A DNA stretch of 64,000 nucleotides from Collimonas arenae. Lineage in GTDB: Bacteria; Pseudomonadota; Gammaproteobacteria; Burkholderiales; Burkholderiaceae_D. The translations under genes were made by a program, and so were the position numbers. Position 1 is the first letter of the stretch; every line of letters begins with the position of its first letter. This document shows positions 45,165 through 57,100 of the stretch, piece by piece. The stretch spans positions 1,054,001 to 1,118,000 of the forward strand of contig NZ_CP009962.1 in NCBI RefSeq assembly GCF_000786695.1, in the 5' to 3' direction. The notes below the pieces were generated by a model. That model ran no database searches, was not told the DNA's origin, and saw nothing but the letters and a program-made list of their open reading frames with translations.

Positions 45165-46985
45165 ATGGGGCAGGAGTTTTCTTCCGACAAGGGTCGCGCG
45201 CGCCTGTCGGGCTTGGCAAAAAGTGTTGGGAGTTTGGTTCTGCTGGCAGGAGCACTCCATAACGGCAGTGCGCAGACCGTTCAAACGTCAGATAGCGAAG
45301 AGCAGCGCCGTCGCAGCCAGGCCGAGGCTCAGGAGCGTCAACGCCTGCTGCAAGCGCCGAACGTTAATCTGCAAGAAAAGGTTGTTCCAGACACAGCCGA
45401 CAGCTTGGCGCTTCCGAGCGAGACCCCTTGTTTCCCTATTCACCAGTTCGTCCTTGATGTCCCGAGCCAGTTACCGCCTGCGATTCGTGCAGCCGGCGCG
45501 AGCGACTTACCATTCGATCATTTCCGCTTTGCTCAAGATTACCTGCGGCGCTATGACGGGGCTTGTGTTGGAAAGCAGGGATTGAATCTGATCGTCAAGC
45601 GCCTGACCAATCAAATTTTAGCGCGTGGCTACAGCACGACGCGCATCGGCATTCCTGGACAAGATATTGCCGATGGCGTGCTTACCTTGACGCTGATCCC
45701 GGGTGTTATTCGCGCCATTCGATTTTCCGATCCTTTGCTTTACGGTACTTGGAAAACCGCATTCCCGACCGGCCCTGATCAACTGCTCAACTTGCGCGAT
45801 CTGGAACAAGGCTTAGAGCAAATGAAGCGAGTTCCCAGTCAAGATGTGGACATGCAAATTGTCCCCGGTGATGTGCCCGGCGAAAGCGACGTCGTGATCA
45901 ATGTCAAGCGTAGCAAACCGTGGAAGCTGACCGGTACGCTCGACGATAGCGGTTCTAAAAGCACAGGCAAGCTGCAAGCGGGACTGAATCTGGCGGTTGA
46001 CAACCCGCTCGGTCTCAACGACATGTTCAACGTCGGCCTCAGCACTGATGCCGACCGCAAGGCAGGTCAGCGCGGGACCAGCGGAAACAACATCTATTAC
46101 GCAGTACCCGTCGGCTATTGGAATTTTTCTGTCTCGGGCAGCACCTACGATTATCACCAAGAGGTCGCGCAATCCATCCAGACGTTCGTCTCCCACGGAA
46201 AGTCGCGCAATCTGGAATTCAAGGTTGCGCAATTATTCCAGCGCGATCAATCGCAAAAAAACAGTTGGCAATTTAAGGTCGGCAAGCGCTGGAATCACTC
46301 TTATGTCGACGATGCCGAAAACGAAAAACAAAACCGCAACACCACGTTCGCGGAGCTAGCCTGGGTGCACACGCATTACTTCGGCAGCGCCCAACTCGAT
46401 CTGACGTTAGCGAATCGGTGGGGTGTCAATTGGTTCAACGGCCAGACCTATATCAAGGATTATCTGGGGCAGGAAGATCCGGCGACGAACAATCTGCACT
46501 ACACCTTGCAGACCATCGACGCCACCTTGAGCGTACCGTTCCAGATCGCCAGCCAGCCGGTGACTTATATAGGTACGTTTCGTGCTCAAACCTCCCGTTC
46601 TCAATTGTATTTGACGGATCAATTCAGCATCGGCAATCGCTACACAGTGCGTGGCTTCGACGGAGAACTGACCTTGGCTGCCGAGCGTGGTTTTTATTTG
46701 CGTAATGAACTTGATTTGCCCATCGCCAGCAGCGGCCAAACCGGCTATGTCGGTCTGGATTATGGACAGGTCTATGGCCCTAGCGTGCGCGGCTGGCCCG
46801 CGACGTCGAATGATTCCGGCAATCCGGGCTTGCTCGGCAACAAGTTGGCCGGCGCAACCGTCGGTATGCGCGGCGGCTTATACGGTTTGACCTACGACGT
46901 ATTTTCCAGCTGGGCGCTGTATAAGCCGCAAGGTTTTAATACCGCCATGCCGGCGGTCGGTTTCAGTCTCGCTTACCAATATTAG
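45165..46985 (+). CDS. cdiB: CdiB-type TpsB outer-membrane transporter
   Basis: Exports the large CdiA protein across the outer membrane. The 606-residue product has a signal peptide (residues about 10-36, ending NGSAQ), a Gln/Glu/Arg-rich N-terminal helix as in FhaC, two POTRA domains (FPIHQFVLDVPSQLP and TLTLIPGVIRAIRFSD regions) and a 16-strand barrel. The loop-6 motif VRGF is intact in YTVRGFDGELTL, and the barrel ends in FSLAYQY, a proper BAM signal. It is unlike the other TpsB gene in the window, which lacks the motif Arg. A lipoprotein gene and then cdiA follow. Confidence 0.94.
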   Translation: MGQEFSSDKGRARLSGLAKSVGSLVLLAGALHNGSAQTVQTSDSEEQRRRSQAEAQERQRLLQAPNVNLQEKVVPDTADSLALPSETPCFPIHQFVLDVPSQLPPAIRAAGASDLPFDHFRFAQDYLRRYDGACVGKQGLNLIVKRLTNQILARGYSTTRIGIPGQDIADGVLTLTLIPGVIRAIRFSDPLLYGTWKTAFPTGPDQLLNLRDLEQGLEQMKRVPSQDVDMQIVPGDVPGESDVVINVKRSKPWKLTGTLDDSGSKSTGKLQAGLNLAVDNPLGLNDMFNVGLSTDADRKAGQRGTSGNNIYYAVPVGYWNFSVSGSTYDYHQEVAQSIQTFVSHGKSRNLEFKVAQLFQRDQSQKNSWQFKVGKRWNHSYVDDAENEKQNRNTTFAELAWVHTHYFGSAQLDLTLANRWGVNWFNGQTYIKDYLGQEDPATNNLHYTLQTIDATLSVPFQIASQPVTYIGTFRAQTSRSQLYLTDQFSIGNRYTVRGFDGELTLAAERGFYLRNELDLPIASSGQTGYVGLDYGQVYGPSVRGWPATSNDSGNPGLLGNKLAGATVGMRGGLYGLTYDVFSSWALYKPQGFNTAMPAVGFSLAYQY

Positions 46986-47125
46986 GTGCGGGCTTTGCGT
47001 GGTTATTTCCCGACACATCGTGATACATATGTGAAATATAGATAATTTAACAATTGTTGTCATTTTTGTTTCTACATTGTTCCTTACTATCAAGTATTGC
47101 CTTCACCATATAACAGAGCATAAAA

Positions 47126-48106
47126 ATGCAAAACGCTAAACAAAAGAATGTCGTTTCTCAATTCGCTACTATCGCCAGCCTACTATGTCTGGCTGCGTTG
47201 ACCGCCTGCGGTGGTGGCGACAGTGGGAATAGCACCGCCAGCACCGGTTCATCAACAACCCCGGCCACGACTACGCCGCCCGCGACAACACCTTCGGTCA
47301 ATGCACTGGCTTTTAATCGCATGGGAACTGACTTCTACACTGGAGGGGCTACAAGCGGAATAGATCTCGGTGCGACTATAGATGCTTCAGCCAATATAAC
47401 GTTTACTCATCAGCCGATCGATTCGTTAGATCATAGCCCCGCTTTTAATTTCACATTCCCATCTGGATTAGCGGGTGGAAGTGTGACTGCGAGTCATATT
47501 TTTTCGACCAACGATGTCGCTGCCAACAAGAACATCCGCATATTGAACCCGAATGCAACCAAGACAATACAAAACGTCTATTGGCGCAATATCGACGACG
47601 CGTCCACAGCAGGTTTTGACTTGGCTGGTTATCAGTCGGATCTCACCACATTGACGTGGCCAAGTTCCGGTACGGCTACCTATGTGGGTCAGGCTTTCCA
47701 ATATATCTCCGAGGTCAGCAATATTCCCGGAAATACACAAACTGCCCGAGCCTTGTACTCCTCCGACGTTACAGCAACGGTCGATTATGCTGCCCAAAAA
47801 GTCACCTTCGCGATAGCCCCCAATCCAGTCCTCATTGACAGCAGTGGTACGCCGTCTGCCACCGATCCAAGTAAATTTGCCAGTACGTTTACGTACACGG
47901 GGATAACTTATACCGCGCTGAATAACGGCATTGTCTATCCGCATCTGACAACGGGATTCGGTCTTGTAAATGGCCCCGTTCCAACGTTTTTCCGATTCTT
48001 TGGCACCTCGGCAGAAGAACTCGGCGCTTACTTTCAATTTAGCGGGCCTTTGCCAAATTCGATTGAAGCGACCCAAATCCTCTCCATGGCGCTGCGCAAA
48101 CAATAA
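47126..48106 (+). CDS. Lipoprotein with TbpB-barrel-like C-terminus, between cdiB and cdiA
   Basis: A 326-residue predicted lipoprotein. The signal peptide ends in the lipobox LTAC (Cys at residue 28) followed by a Gly/Ser/Thr/Pro-rich tether (to about 60). The rest is beta-rich, ending with TFFRFFGTSAEELGAYFQFSG, which resembles the closing strand of the eight-stranded barrel in transferrin-binding-protein B and hemophilin-like proteins (G-x-F-F-G-x-x-A-E-E-L/V-G). That family match is from pattern only. Placement inside the cdi operon recalls the small lipoprotein BcpO of Burkholderia loci, but the two are unrelated in sequence as far as I can see. Possible roles are a surface receptor or a helper of CdiA exposure. 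Confidence 0.75.
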   Translation: MQNAKQKNVVSQFATIASLLCLAALTACGGGDSGNSTASTGSSTTPATTTPPATTPSVNALAFNRMGTDFYTGGATSGIDLGATIDASANITFTHQPIDSLDHSPAFNFTFPSGLAGGSVTASHIFSTNDVAANKNIRILNPNATKTIQNVYWRNIDDASTAGFDLAGYQSDLTTLTWPSSGTATYVGQAFQYISEVSNIPGNTQTARALYSSDVTATVDYAAQKVTFAIAPNPVLIDSSGTPSATDPSKFASTFTYTGITYTALNNGIVYPHLTTGFGLVNGPVPTFFRFFGTSAEELGAYFQFSGPLPNSIEATQILSMALRKQ

Positions 48107-48143
48107 GCTATACCCTCTTCGCCCCTCATTGCATCACCGCCTG

Positions 48144-48156
48144 ATGTCGTCGACAT
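48144..48156. promoter_or_regulatory. Short perfect palindrome ahead of cdiA
   Basis: ATGTCG-T-CGACAT is a 13-base palindrome ending 27 bases before the cdiA start. It may be an operator or a mRNA hairpin that modulates translation, or chance. Confidence 0.25.
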
Positions 48157-48183
48157 GAGACGCTCCTTTTATCTGGACTCACT

Positions 48184-51100
48184 ATGAACAAGCTTTCCTA
48201 CCGCGTCATTTTCAATAAGAACCGGGGCATGTTGATGGCCGTAGCGGAGGACGTAGCGAGTCAGGGTAAAAGCGCAGGCAGCCAATCCGGTAGCGCGGCG
48301 ACGACAACCTCGCCGCTGATGCGCCTGGCGTATCTGGGCGTGGCCGTTGCCGCACTCTTCGGCGGCGTCTCCGTTGTCTCGGCCCAGATTGTCGCCGACC
48401 CGAATGCCGGTTCGCGCCGTCCGACGGTAACAAGTACCGCTAATGGAATTCCGCTCGTCAACATTGTCGCGCCTTCCGCTTCAGGGCTGAGCCATAATCA
48501 GTACACAACCTTTGGGGTCGGGAGCCAAGGAGCGATTCTCAATAACTCCTCTACAGTCGTTTCCACTCAGCAAGCAGGTTTCGTGGCTGGCAATCCCAAT
48601 TTGGGAAATGGCCCCGCAAAAATTATTCTCAACGAGGTGACGGGAACCGGCATCAGTCAGTTGAACGGTTATCTGGAAGTCGCCGGGCAGAGGGCTCAGG
48701 TCATTATTGCCAATCCGAACGGAATCCTGGTGGGCGGAACCAATGGCGCGGGCTTCATTAATACCAGCCGGGCAGTGCTGACCACTGGGACGCCAGTCTT
48801 CGGCGGCGACGGTAGCTTGAACGCGTTTCGTGTCACTGGCGGTAATATCCAGATCGGCAGCGCTGGCCTTAACGCCAGCAACGTAGATCAGTTAGATTTA
48901 ATTTCCAGAAGCGTTGCGGTTAACGGTCAGCTATGGGCCAACAACCTGAATGCCATCACTGGAACAAATCAGGTTAATTATGGCGACCTCGGGGTAACCG
49001 TCATCCAGGGCGACAATAACAAGCCGACCGTGAGCATTGATCTTGCCGCTCTCGGATCAATGTATGCCAATAAAATTAAGCTGGTCGGCACCGAAGCCGG
49101 CGTTGGGGTTGCCTCTTACGGCACCATGGCAGCGCAATCCGGTGACCTCAACATCGACAGTTCGGGCAAAGTGACTCTCGGTGGGAGCACCACGGCAACG
49201 GGCCTGCTACGCGTTGTCGGCAACGATGGCGTGACCAACACCGGCACTACCTACGGCCAGCAGGCGGTGAGCATCTATAGCGCTGGCCAGATCGCCAACA
49301 GTGGTACGGTCGCCAGTCAAAGCGATGTGACGTTGTTCGGTGGTAGCGTCGCTTCAACCGGTGCGGTCGGCGCTGGCGTCAATGCCAACGGCCAGGTCAC
49401 GCAAGGCGGTAATGTGAATCTGGTGGCATCGGGCGCTATTGTTGCCACCGGCCAGAATACCGCTGGTAGCAACATTGCCGCGAACGGCGCAAGCATCGAT
49501 CTATCGCACTCGCAGACGAACGCTGCCGGCAGCATCGGCCTGGCGACGCACAGCGGCGATGTCAATCTTGCAGGGAGCACGCTGCAAGCTACCGGCCCAA
49601 TGAACATCAATGCAGCAGGCGCTGTCATCAATGACCAGGGCAAAATCAACGTGTCGCAGTTGACCAGCACCTCGGCCAGCTTATCGAACGTCGGCGGCAC
49701 GATCACCCAATCGGGCAGCGGTGATGCCAGTATCACGACGACCGGTGCCATCAACAACAATGGTGGGAATTTGACCACCAATGCGCAGAACTTGACGATC
49801 CAGTCGGCAAGTCTGAACAACGCGGGAGGCCAAATTAATCATGCCGGCTCCGGTACGGCGACGATCCAGAGCGGAGCCATCAGCAACGCGCAAGGTGTTA
49901 TCGGTACCAATGGCCAGCTTGCCTTGACGGCTGCCAGCTTGAATAATCAGGCAGGTCGCCTTACATCAGGAGGAGCGGCTAACGTCCATGTGACCGGCGA
50001 CGTGACGAATGCGCAGGGCGTTATGCAGTCGGGCGGCGCATTGTCTCTGACCGGCAACAATATCGATAACTCCGCCGGTAGCATAACTTCCTTGAATGCC
50101 GACGGCTTGTCAATCAGTGCAGCGGGTCAGCTCACGAATGGGGCGGCAGGTGCCATTGGCGGCAATGGTGACGCTAGTATTTCAGCGGGTTCACTGGTCA
50201 ACAGTGGCAAGATCACTGCGAGCAATAACCTGACCAGCACAGTCGCTGGCAGCGACGACAACAGCAACGGCCTGCTGGCCGCCGGCAAGAATTTGAACGC
50301 CAGTACTACCAGTCTCAAGAATGTGAACGGCACGATTGACGCCACCAACGTGGCATTGAGCATTGCGCAGTTAGATAACAGCAGCGGTAAAATTACCGCC
50401 GACCAGCTTGCGATCACCAGCACCAATTTGACCAATGAACATGGTCAAATCAGTCAATTCGGCAGCAACGCGACGACCATCGCCGTTGCCGGCACCTTGG
50501 ATAACAGCAACGGCGGCGCGCTGCAAACCAACGGCACCGATCTGAAAATTACAGCGGGGGCCATTCAGAATAACAGCGGCACGATTGCCCATGCCGGCAC
50601 CGGGACGCTGACGATCAATGATGCAGGAGCGTTGTCCGACCAAAACGGTGTCATCGGCACCAACGGCCAACTGGCTTTGACTGCCAACAGCTTGAATAAT
50701 CAAGCCGGCAGCATCACGGCAAAGAATCAGGCGAACGTGCATGTCACCAACGATATCGCCAACGCGCAAGGAACGATTCAATCGGGCGGCGCATTAGCGG
50801 TCTCCGGGGCGAACATCGATAATACAGCCGGGAACATCACGTCATTGAATGCCGATGGCTTGACCCTCAATGCAGCCGGCCAGCTCACGAACGCCAATGC
50901 CGGTGTCATCGGTGGCAACGGCGACGTGGCAGTCACTGCAGCGAACGCCATCAATAGCGGCAAGATCACCGCCACGCACAATCTCACAACGACAATTGCC
51001 AACAGTTTCGATAACAGCGGCGGTCGTCTTGCCGCTGGTAATAATTTGACCGCAAGTGCGGTGTCCTTGAAGAACGCCAACGGCGCAGTAGATGCCGCCA

Positions 51101-54100
51101 ACGTCGCACTGACAGCGCAGCAACTCGATAACAGTAGCGGCAAAATTACGGCAGATCAATTAAGCATCGCCAGCAGCAATTTGACCAACGAGCACGGCCA
51201 AATCATCCAGTACGGCAGCAATCCGACCCAGATTGGCGTTACAGGCACGCTCGACAACAGCAATGGTGGCCTGATCCAGACCAACAGCGCCGACTTGTCA
51301 TTGACGCCGCAAGTGTTGAACAATAACGGCGGCACAATAGCCTTGGCTGGTAGCGGCACCTTGACCGTGAACGTCGGGAACGGCGCAGGTACTCTGTCGA
51401 ATGCCGGCGGCACACTGGGCAGCAATGGGCAAGCGGCCATCACTGCTGCATCGATTGCTAACCAGGGCGGCGCATTGTTCGCCCAGCAGCAGCTTGGTGT
51501 GACAGCCACGCAAGGCGGTGTCGACAATAGCGCAGGCGGGTACATCGGCGGCAGCAGCCTGAACCTGAACGCCGCGAACGGTCAAATCAACAATACAAAC
51601 GGCAAGATCGAAGGAACGCAGCAAGCCGTCAATGTCAGCGCCCAAAGTTTGAATAACGCTGGCGGCACGGTACAAAGTATCGGCGCAGCACCGTTGAATG
51701 TCTCCATTGCCCAAGCCATCAGCAATACCGTGGCGAACGGTATCGGCGGCTTCATTGGTGGTAGCGGTACAGTGAATCTGAACGCTGGTTCGTTCGATAA
51801 TAGCGGCGGCACTGTCTACAGCAAAGACAACCTGGCGCTGCAATCGAACAGTACCCTAACCAACACCAATGGCGTAATTCAGGGCGCGGCGAATGTCAGC
51901 ACCAGTGCTGCCGGCGCGTTGAGTAACGCCAATGGCCGCATCGAAGCCAACGGCAGCACGGCAACCTTGACGGTCTCCGGCAATGGCATCGACAATTCGA
52001 CAGGTCGCATTGCCAATACCGGCACCGGCCTGACCCAGATCAACGGCGGTAGCCAGGTCACGAATCATCAAGGAACTATCGGCGGCAACGGGGAGGTCGA
52101 TATCAATGCGTCTAATCTGGACAACAGCCAGCAAGGACAAATCATTGCTGCCGGCAATCTGATGTTGAATACTGGCGGCATCGTCAACAATAACGCCGGT
52201 GCACTCTATTCGGCGCAAAACCTTCAACTGAATCAGGGTGGCGCTGCGCTGACGAACGTCGGTGGTACGGTTGGCGCAGCCGGTAATATCAATCTGAATG
52301 TCGCCAGTATCGACAATATATTCGGACTCATCGGTAGCACCACCGGCGCTGGCGGCGATATCGGTATTGCCACTGGCAGTTTTACTAACGCGGCCGGTAC
52401 GGTCGCCAGCGGCCACGATCTGAGTTTGACCGCCCCGACCATCGTCGGCAACGGCGTTGTCGTGGCCGGACATGATGGCACTATCAATCTACAAGGCGAC
52501 TACACGAATACGGCAGGCAATGTTCTGACGGCCAATAACAACTTGACCTTGAACACGACCGGCAATTTGACCAATACTGGCACTCTAACTGCGGTCAACG
52601 GTTTAACGCTGAATGCGGCCAACGTCGACAATCAATCCACCGGTCTGATCAATGCCAGCGCCACGACGATTCAGGCTGGCAATGCGATTACCAATACGGG
52701 TCGTATCTACGGCGACGATATTGCTCTTGGCGCGCAAACGCTGACCAATGATGTCGATCCGGTTAGCGGCCAGGCTGGTGCGATTGCGGCCCGTAACAGT
52801 ATCAATATCGGTGCAGTCACTACCGTCAATCGTGAGAACGCCATTATCCAGAGCTTGGGCGATATGACCTTTGCCCGCTCGCTCGATGCCAATCATCTGG
52901 CCGTTGGCACTTCCGACAGCATCACCAATAGCTCGGCGACCATCGATGCCGGCGGCAATCTGGTATTCCAGACGGCGCAACTGAACAACACCAACGCGCA
53001 CTTTACAACGGCCCAGCAGGTCGATCCTACCCAGACCACGCAAGTTACCCAATATGCAGAATGGGCTGCTCCGACGACGTGGTATAACCCGAATCAAGTG
53101 ACCTGGGGCGATAGCGGCAACGGCGGGATTGTACTGATTATCCCGGATGGCAACCGTTTCGAGCAGTTCTATAAAAAGGACTATACGCAAACCGTCTCGA
53201 ACACGGTGGTGACTTCCAGCGCTCCAGGCACGATCAGTTCCGGTAACGGTATGGTCCTGTCCGGGAATATCACCAACGATAAAAGTACCATTATTGCTGG
53301 CGGCACTTTGTCGGGCACAACAGGTAACATCAACAATATTGGCGCGACGGGTACAACCGATACGGTCGACCACATGACCGCCGGACAGAATTACTATCAC
53401 TGGGTCAGCGGTCACCCGCACCAAAATTACTATACCTATGACAACAATGGTGCAGCTTACGATGTCACGTTGCCCTCGACGCCGCTGGCCTTGCAGGTCT
53501 GGAGCGTGCAACAGAACACCGCACCGAATAGCAGCACCAACCCAGCTCTCGGCCAAGGCGTAGGCTCTTCTGCTGTACCGAGCGTCGGCGGCCTCAGTTT
53601 GGCGGCGAATCAGGGAACGCAAACGGTCTCGGGCGCGAACGGTCACGGCATCGCTGCTGTGGGCGGCATTATAGGCTCAGGCACAGGTATCGGCGGCAGT
53701 GGTCATACCGTTGCCACAACGGGAGGCACAGCTGGCGGCGGCACCAGTACCGCCGGCAGCAACCAGACCATTGGCAGCGCAGGCAATCCGTTGCCGAATC
53801 TGGCCTTGCCGAACAACCATCTGTTCACGATTCAAACCAGCCCCGGCCAGCAATACCTGGTTGCCACCGATCCGGTATTTACCAATTATGGTAGTTTCCT
53901 CTCAAGCAACTATATGTTGAATCTGTTGGGGATCAATCCGGCAACGACAGAAAAGCGCTTAGGCGACGGCTTCTACGAAGAAAAATTAGTCACCGATCAG
54001 GTGATGCAGTTGACCGGCAAACGTTTCCTGGGCGGCTACGCCAGCAATGAAGACGAATTCAAGGCGCTGATGGACTCCGGCGTTGCAAGCGCCAAGCAGT

Positions 54101-57100
54101 TCAATATGGTGCCCGGCATGGCCTTGAGCGATGCGCAGATGGCTGCGCTGACTTCCGATATCGTCTGGATGGTCAATCAAACGGTGACGCTGCCGGATGG
54201 TACGCAGACGCAGGTATTAGCGCCAGTCGTTTATCTGGCCCGCGCGGATGCTAGCGATTTAAAACCGACCGGTGCGTTGATTTCCGGACAGAATATCGAT
54301 TTGAAGATCAACGGCACCCTGGCAAACGGCGGTACGCTGCAAGCGTCCAACAATATGATCGTTCAGGCCACGGATATCACCAATACCGGTAACATCCGTA
54401 ATACAGGTACCGATGGTACGACCGTGCTGGTCGCACAGAACGATATTTTGAACAATGGCGGCAGCATTTCGGGTCATCGTGTCGGCATTCTCGCTGGGCG
54501 TGATGTCACCTTGGCGACCGATACGGTATCGGCGTCTAGTAGGCAGGGTACGAATATCGGCCTGAGTACTGTCGCCAGCGTCACCGCTGATCAACTCTCC
54601 ATTTCTGCGGGGAGGGATTTGACGGTGCAGGCGGCACAGATCAACACTACCGGCGATGCGCAACTGTCGGCGGGACGCGATTTGAATCTGACGGCGGTCA
54701 ATACGCAACGCAGCTATAACGTCACCTACAACGGTGACAATCATCTGTACGAAAACCAGACGCAGGTGAATGGCGCCGCCATCAATGCTGGTGGCAACCT
54801 GACGATGACATCAGGTCGTGACCTGACCACCAGCGCGGCCAACGTCAATGCTGTTGGTCAACTGACGGCAGTGGCTGTACGCGATGTTAATCTCGGTACG
54901 GCGCAACAAGGTAGCAGTCTCGATCAGGCAATTTACACGACGTCGCATGGCTTCCTGTCGTCGTCCTCCAGCCGTATACAGAGCAACGCCAGCGCCACGA
55001 GCGCCATCGGCAGTACCTTGTCGGGCGACAGCGTAAGTGTGCAGGCTGGCCGGGATATCAATGTCGCCGGCAGCAATGTGATCGGAACAAACGATGTTTC
55101 ACTGAACGCCGCCAATAACGTCTCTGTCACCGCGTCGCAGAACACCAGCAACAGTAGCTTTAGCCGCGACGAAAAGAAATCCGGTTTCACAGGCGGTTTC
55201 TCTGCCGGCGTCGCTAGCATCGGCTATGGCAAATCCAGTGCCGACAGTCAAAGTAGTATGGAGACGGTGACCCAGCAGAGTTCGAGCATTGCCTCGATCA
55301 ATGGCAATACACAGATTCAGGCTGGGAATAAACTGAATGTGGTGGCTTCGGATATCAGCGCCGGCCAGAACCTGACGCTGATCGGTAAAAGCGTCGATCT
55401 CAGCGCAGCACAAAACACGAGCGTGGAACATGGTGCACAACAATCCAGCTCTAGTGGTTTCTCGGTGGGGGTGACGTACAACCCTGCCGGAGCGTTTAAG
55501 AGCGCCTATCAGCAAAGCGCCAGCAGCAACCCTAGTACCAGCTTACTGGGTAAAGCCACCAAGATGGGCGATGCGATTGGAGACGGTACGCTGGCAGCTA
55601 TTACCCCCATCGTGGTGCAAGCCGGTTCGCGTAGCGCTAGCGGCACTCAGGATCTTGCGACCAGCAATGCCCAGGTCAGCTCACTTACGGCGGGTAATAA
55701 TTTGACGGTGCTGGCCACAGGCGGCAGCATCACCAGCCAGGGCGCAAGTATGAGCGCAGGCGGTGACGCGTTGCTGCTTGCCCAAAACAACATTAATCTG
55801 GATGTGGCGCACAGCTACCAGACCCAGGGACAAACCAGTGCATCCAAAGGTTGGAGCACGGATAACCGCGGCAGTATGCCGGCAGGCGCATTTAACAGTA
55901 AAGGCAATGGTAACGGCAGCACCGACACCATCAGCGGCACGACCCTCTCGGCTGGCGGTAAGGCTACCCTGGCGACAACCAATGGCGATATCACTCTGAC
56001 GGCCGCCAATCTGGTCGCTAACAACGACTTGAGCATCAATGCTGCCAAGAATCTGACCATCCAAAGCGGACAGAATACGCTCACCAACGCCAACCAGAGT
56101 AACAGCCAGGCCGTCGGTAAAGTGGTGATTTCCGATACGGAGCGCTTTGCAGGCTATAGCTCAGATAAAAGCCAGGATAACAACACCGCCGTCACCCAGG
56201 TGGCGTCCAATGTCGGCAGCTTGCAAGGCAATGTCAACCTGACTGCCGGAGGCGCCTACACGCAGACCGCCAGCAACGTGCTGGCAAAGAACGATATCAA
56301 CATTATTGGCAAGTCCATCGACATCAACACGGCCAACAACACCGGTAGCAGTGCCCAAAGTAGTTCTGACCTGAAGGTGGGAGCCTTTGCGACCGTGACT
56401 TCGCCGTTGATCGATCTTGGCAACAATATCGAGAATGCGAAGAAATCCGATGGTCGCCTGCAAGCCCTGCAAGGTCTGGCGGCGACATCGAATGCGTATC
56501 AAGTTGCTAGTGCCGCCAGTGCTGTCGCGGGTGGGGTGGGAAGCGGCGAGTTGCTGAAAGCCGAAGTCGGCGTCGGTTTCACGACGGCCAATAGCCAGGA
56601 TCGCAGCAATTACAGTCAGGCCCAGGGCAGCACGATTCAAGGCGGTAGGAATGTCAATCTCACCAGTACTGCGGGCGATATTCACGCCACTGGCGCGACG
56701 ATCGCCGCCGGCAATACGCCAGGCAGCACCTTGACGCTCGATTCAGCCCAGAACATCCTGCTCGATGCCGGACAAAGTACAGTGACCAGCAGCGGCAGCA
56801 ACCACAGTGCCGGAGTACAAGTCGGCGTGGGGTATGAGGTAGGCGCGCAAACCGGAGCGTATGCCTTTGCCAGCGCCAACGTAGGCAATGGGAACTACAA
56901 CAATACCGCAACGACCAATAGCAACACGCATTTAAGCGGCGACACCGTCACTTTGAAATCCAAGGGCGACACGACTTTACAAGGTGCCGATGTCAACGCC
57001 AATACGATTAATGCGGATGTTGCCGGCAAGTTGGCGATCACATCGGTGCAAGACACCAGCGTCCAGCATAATGAACAAAGCAATATCGGTGGGCGGGTGC

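Noticed and set aside
49894-52000. CRISPR-like periodic repeats
   Set aside because: The periodicity comes from protein-coding beta-helix repeats in one continuous frame; no fixed spacer-repeat units.
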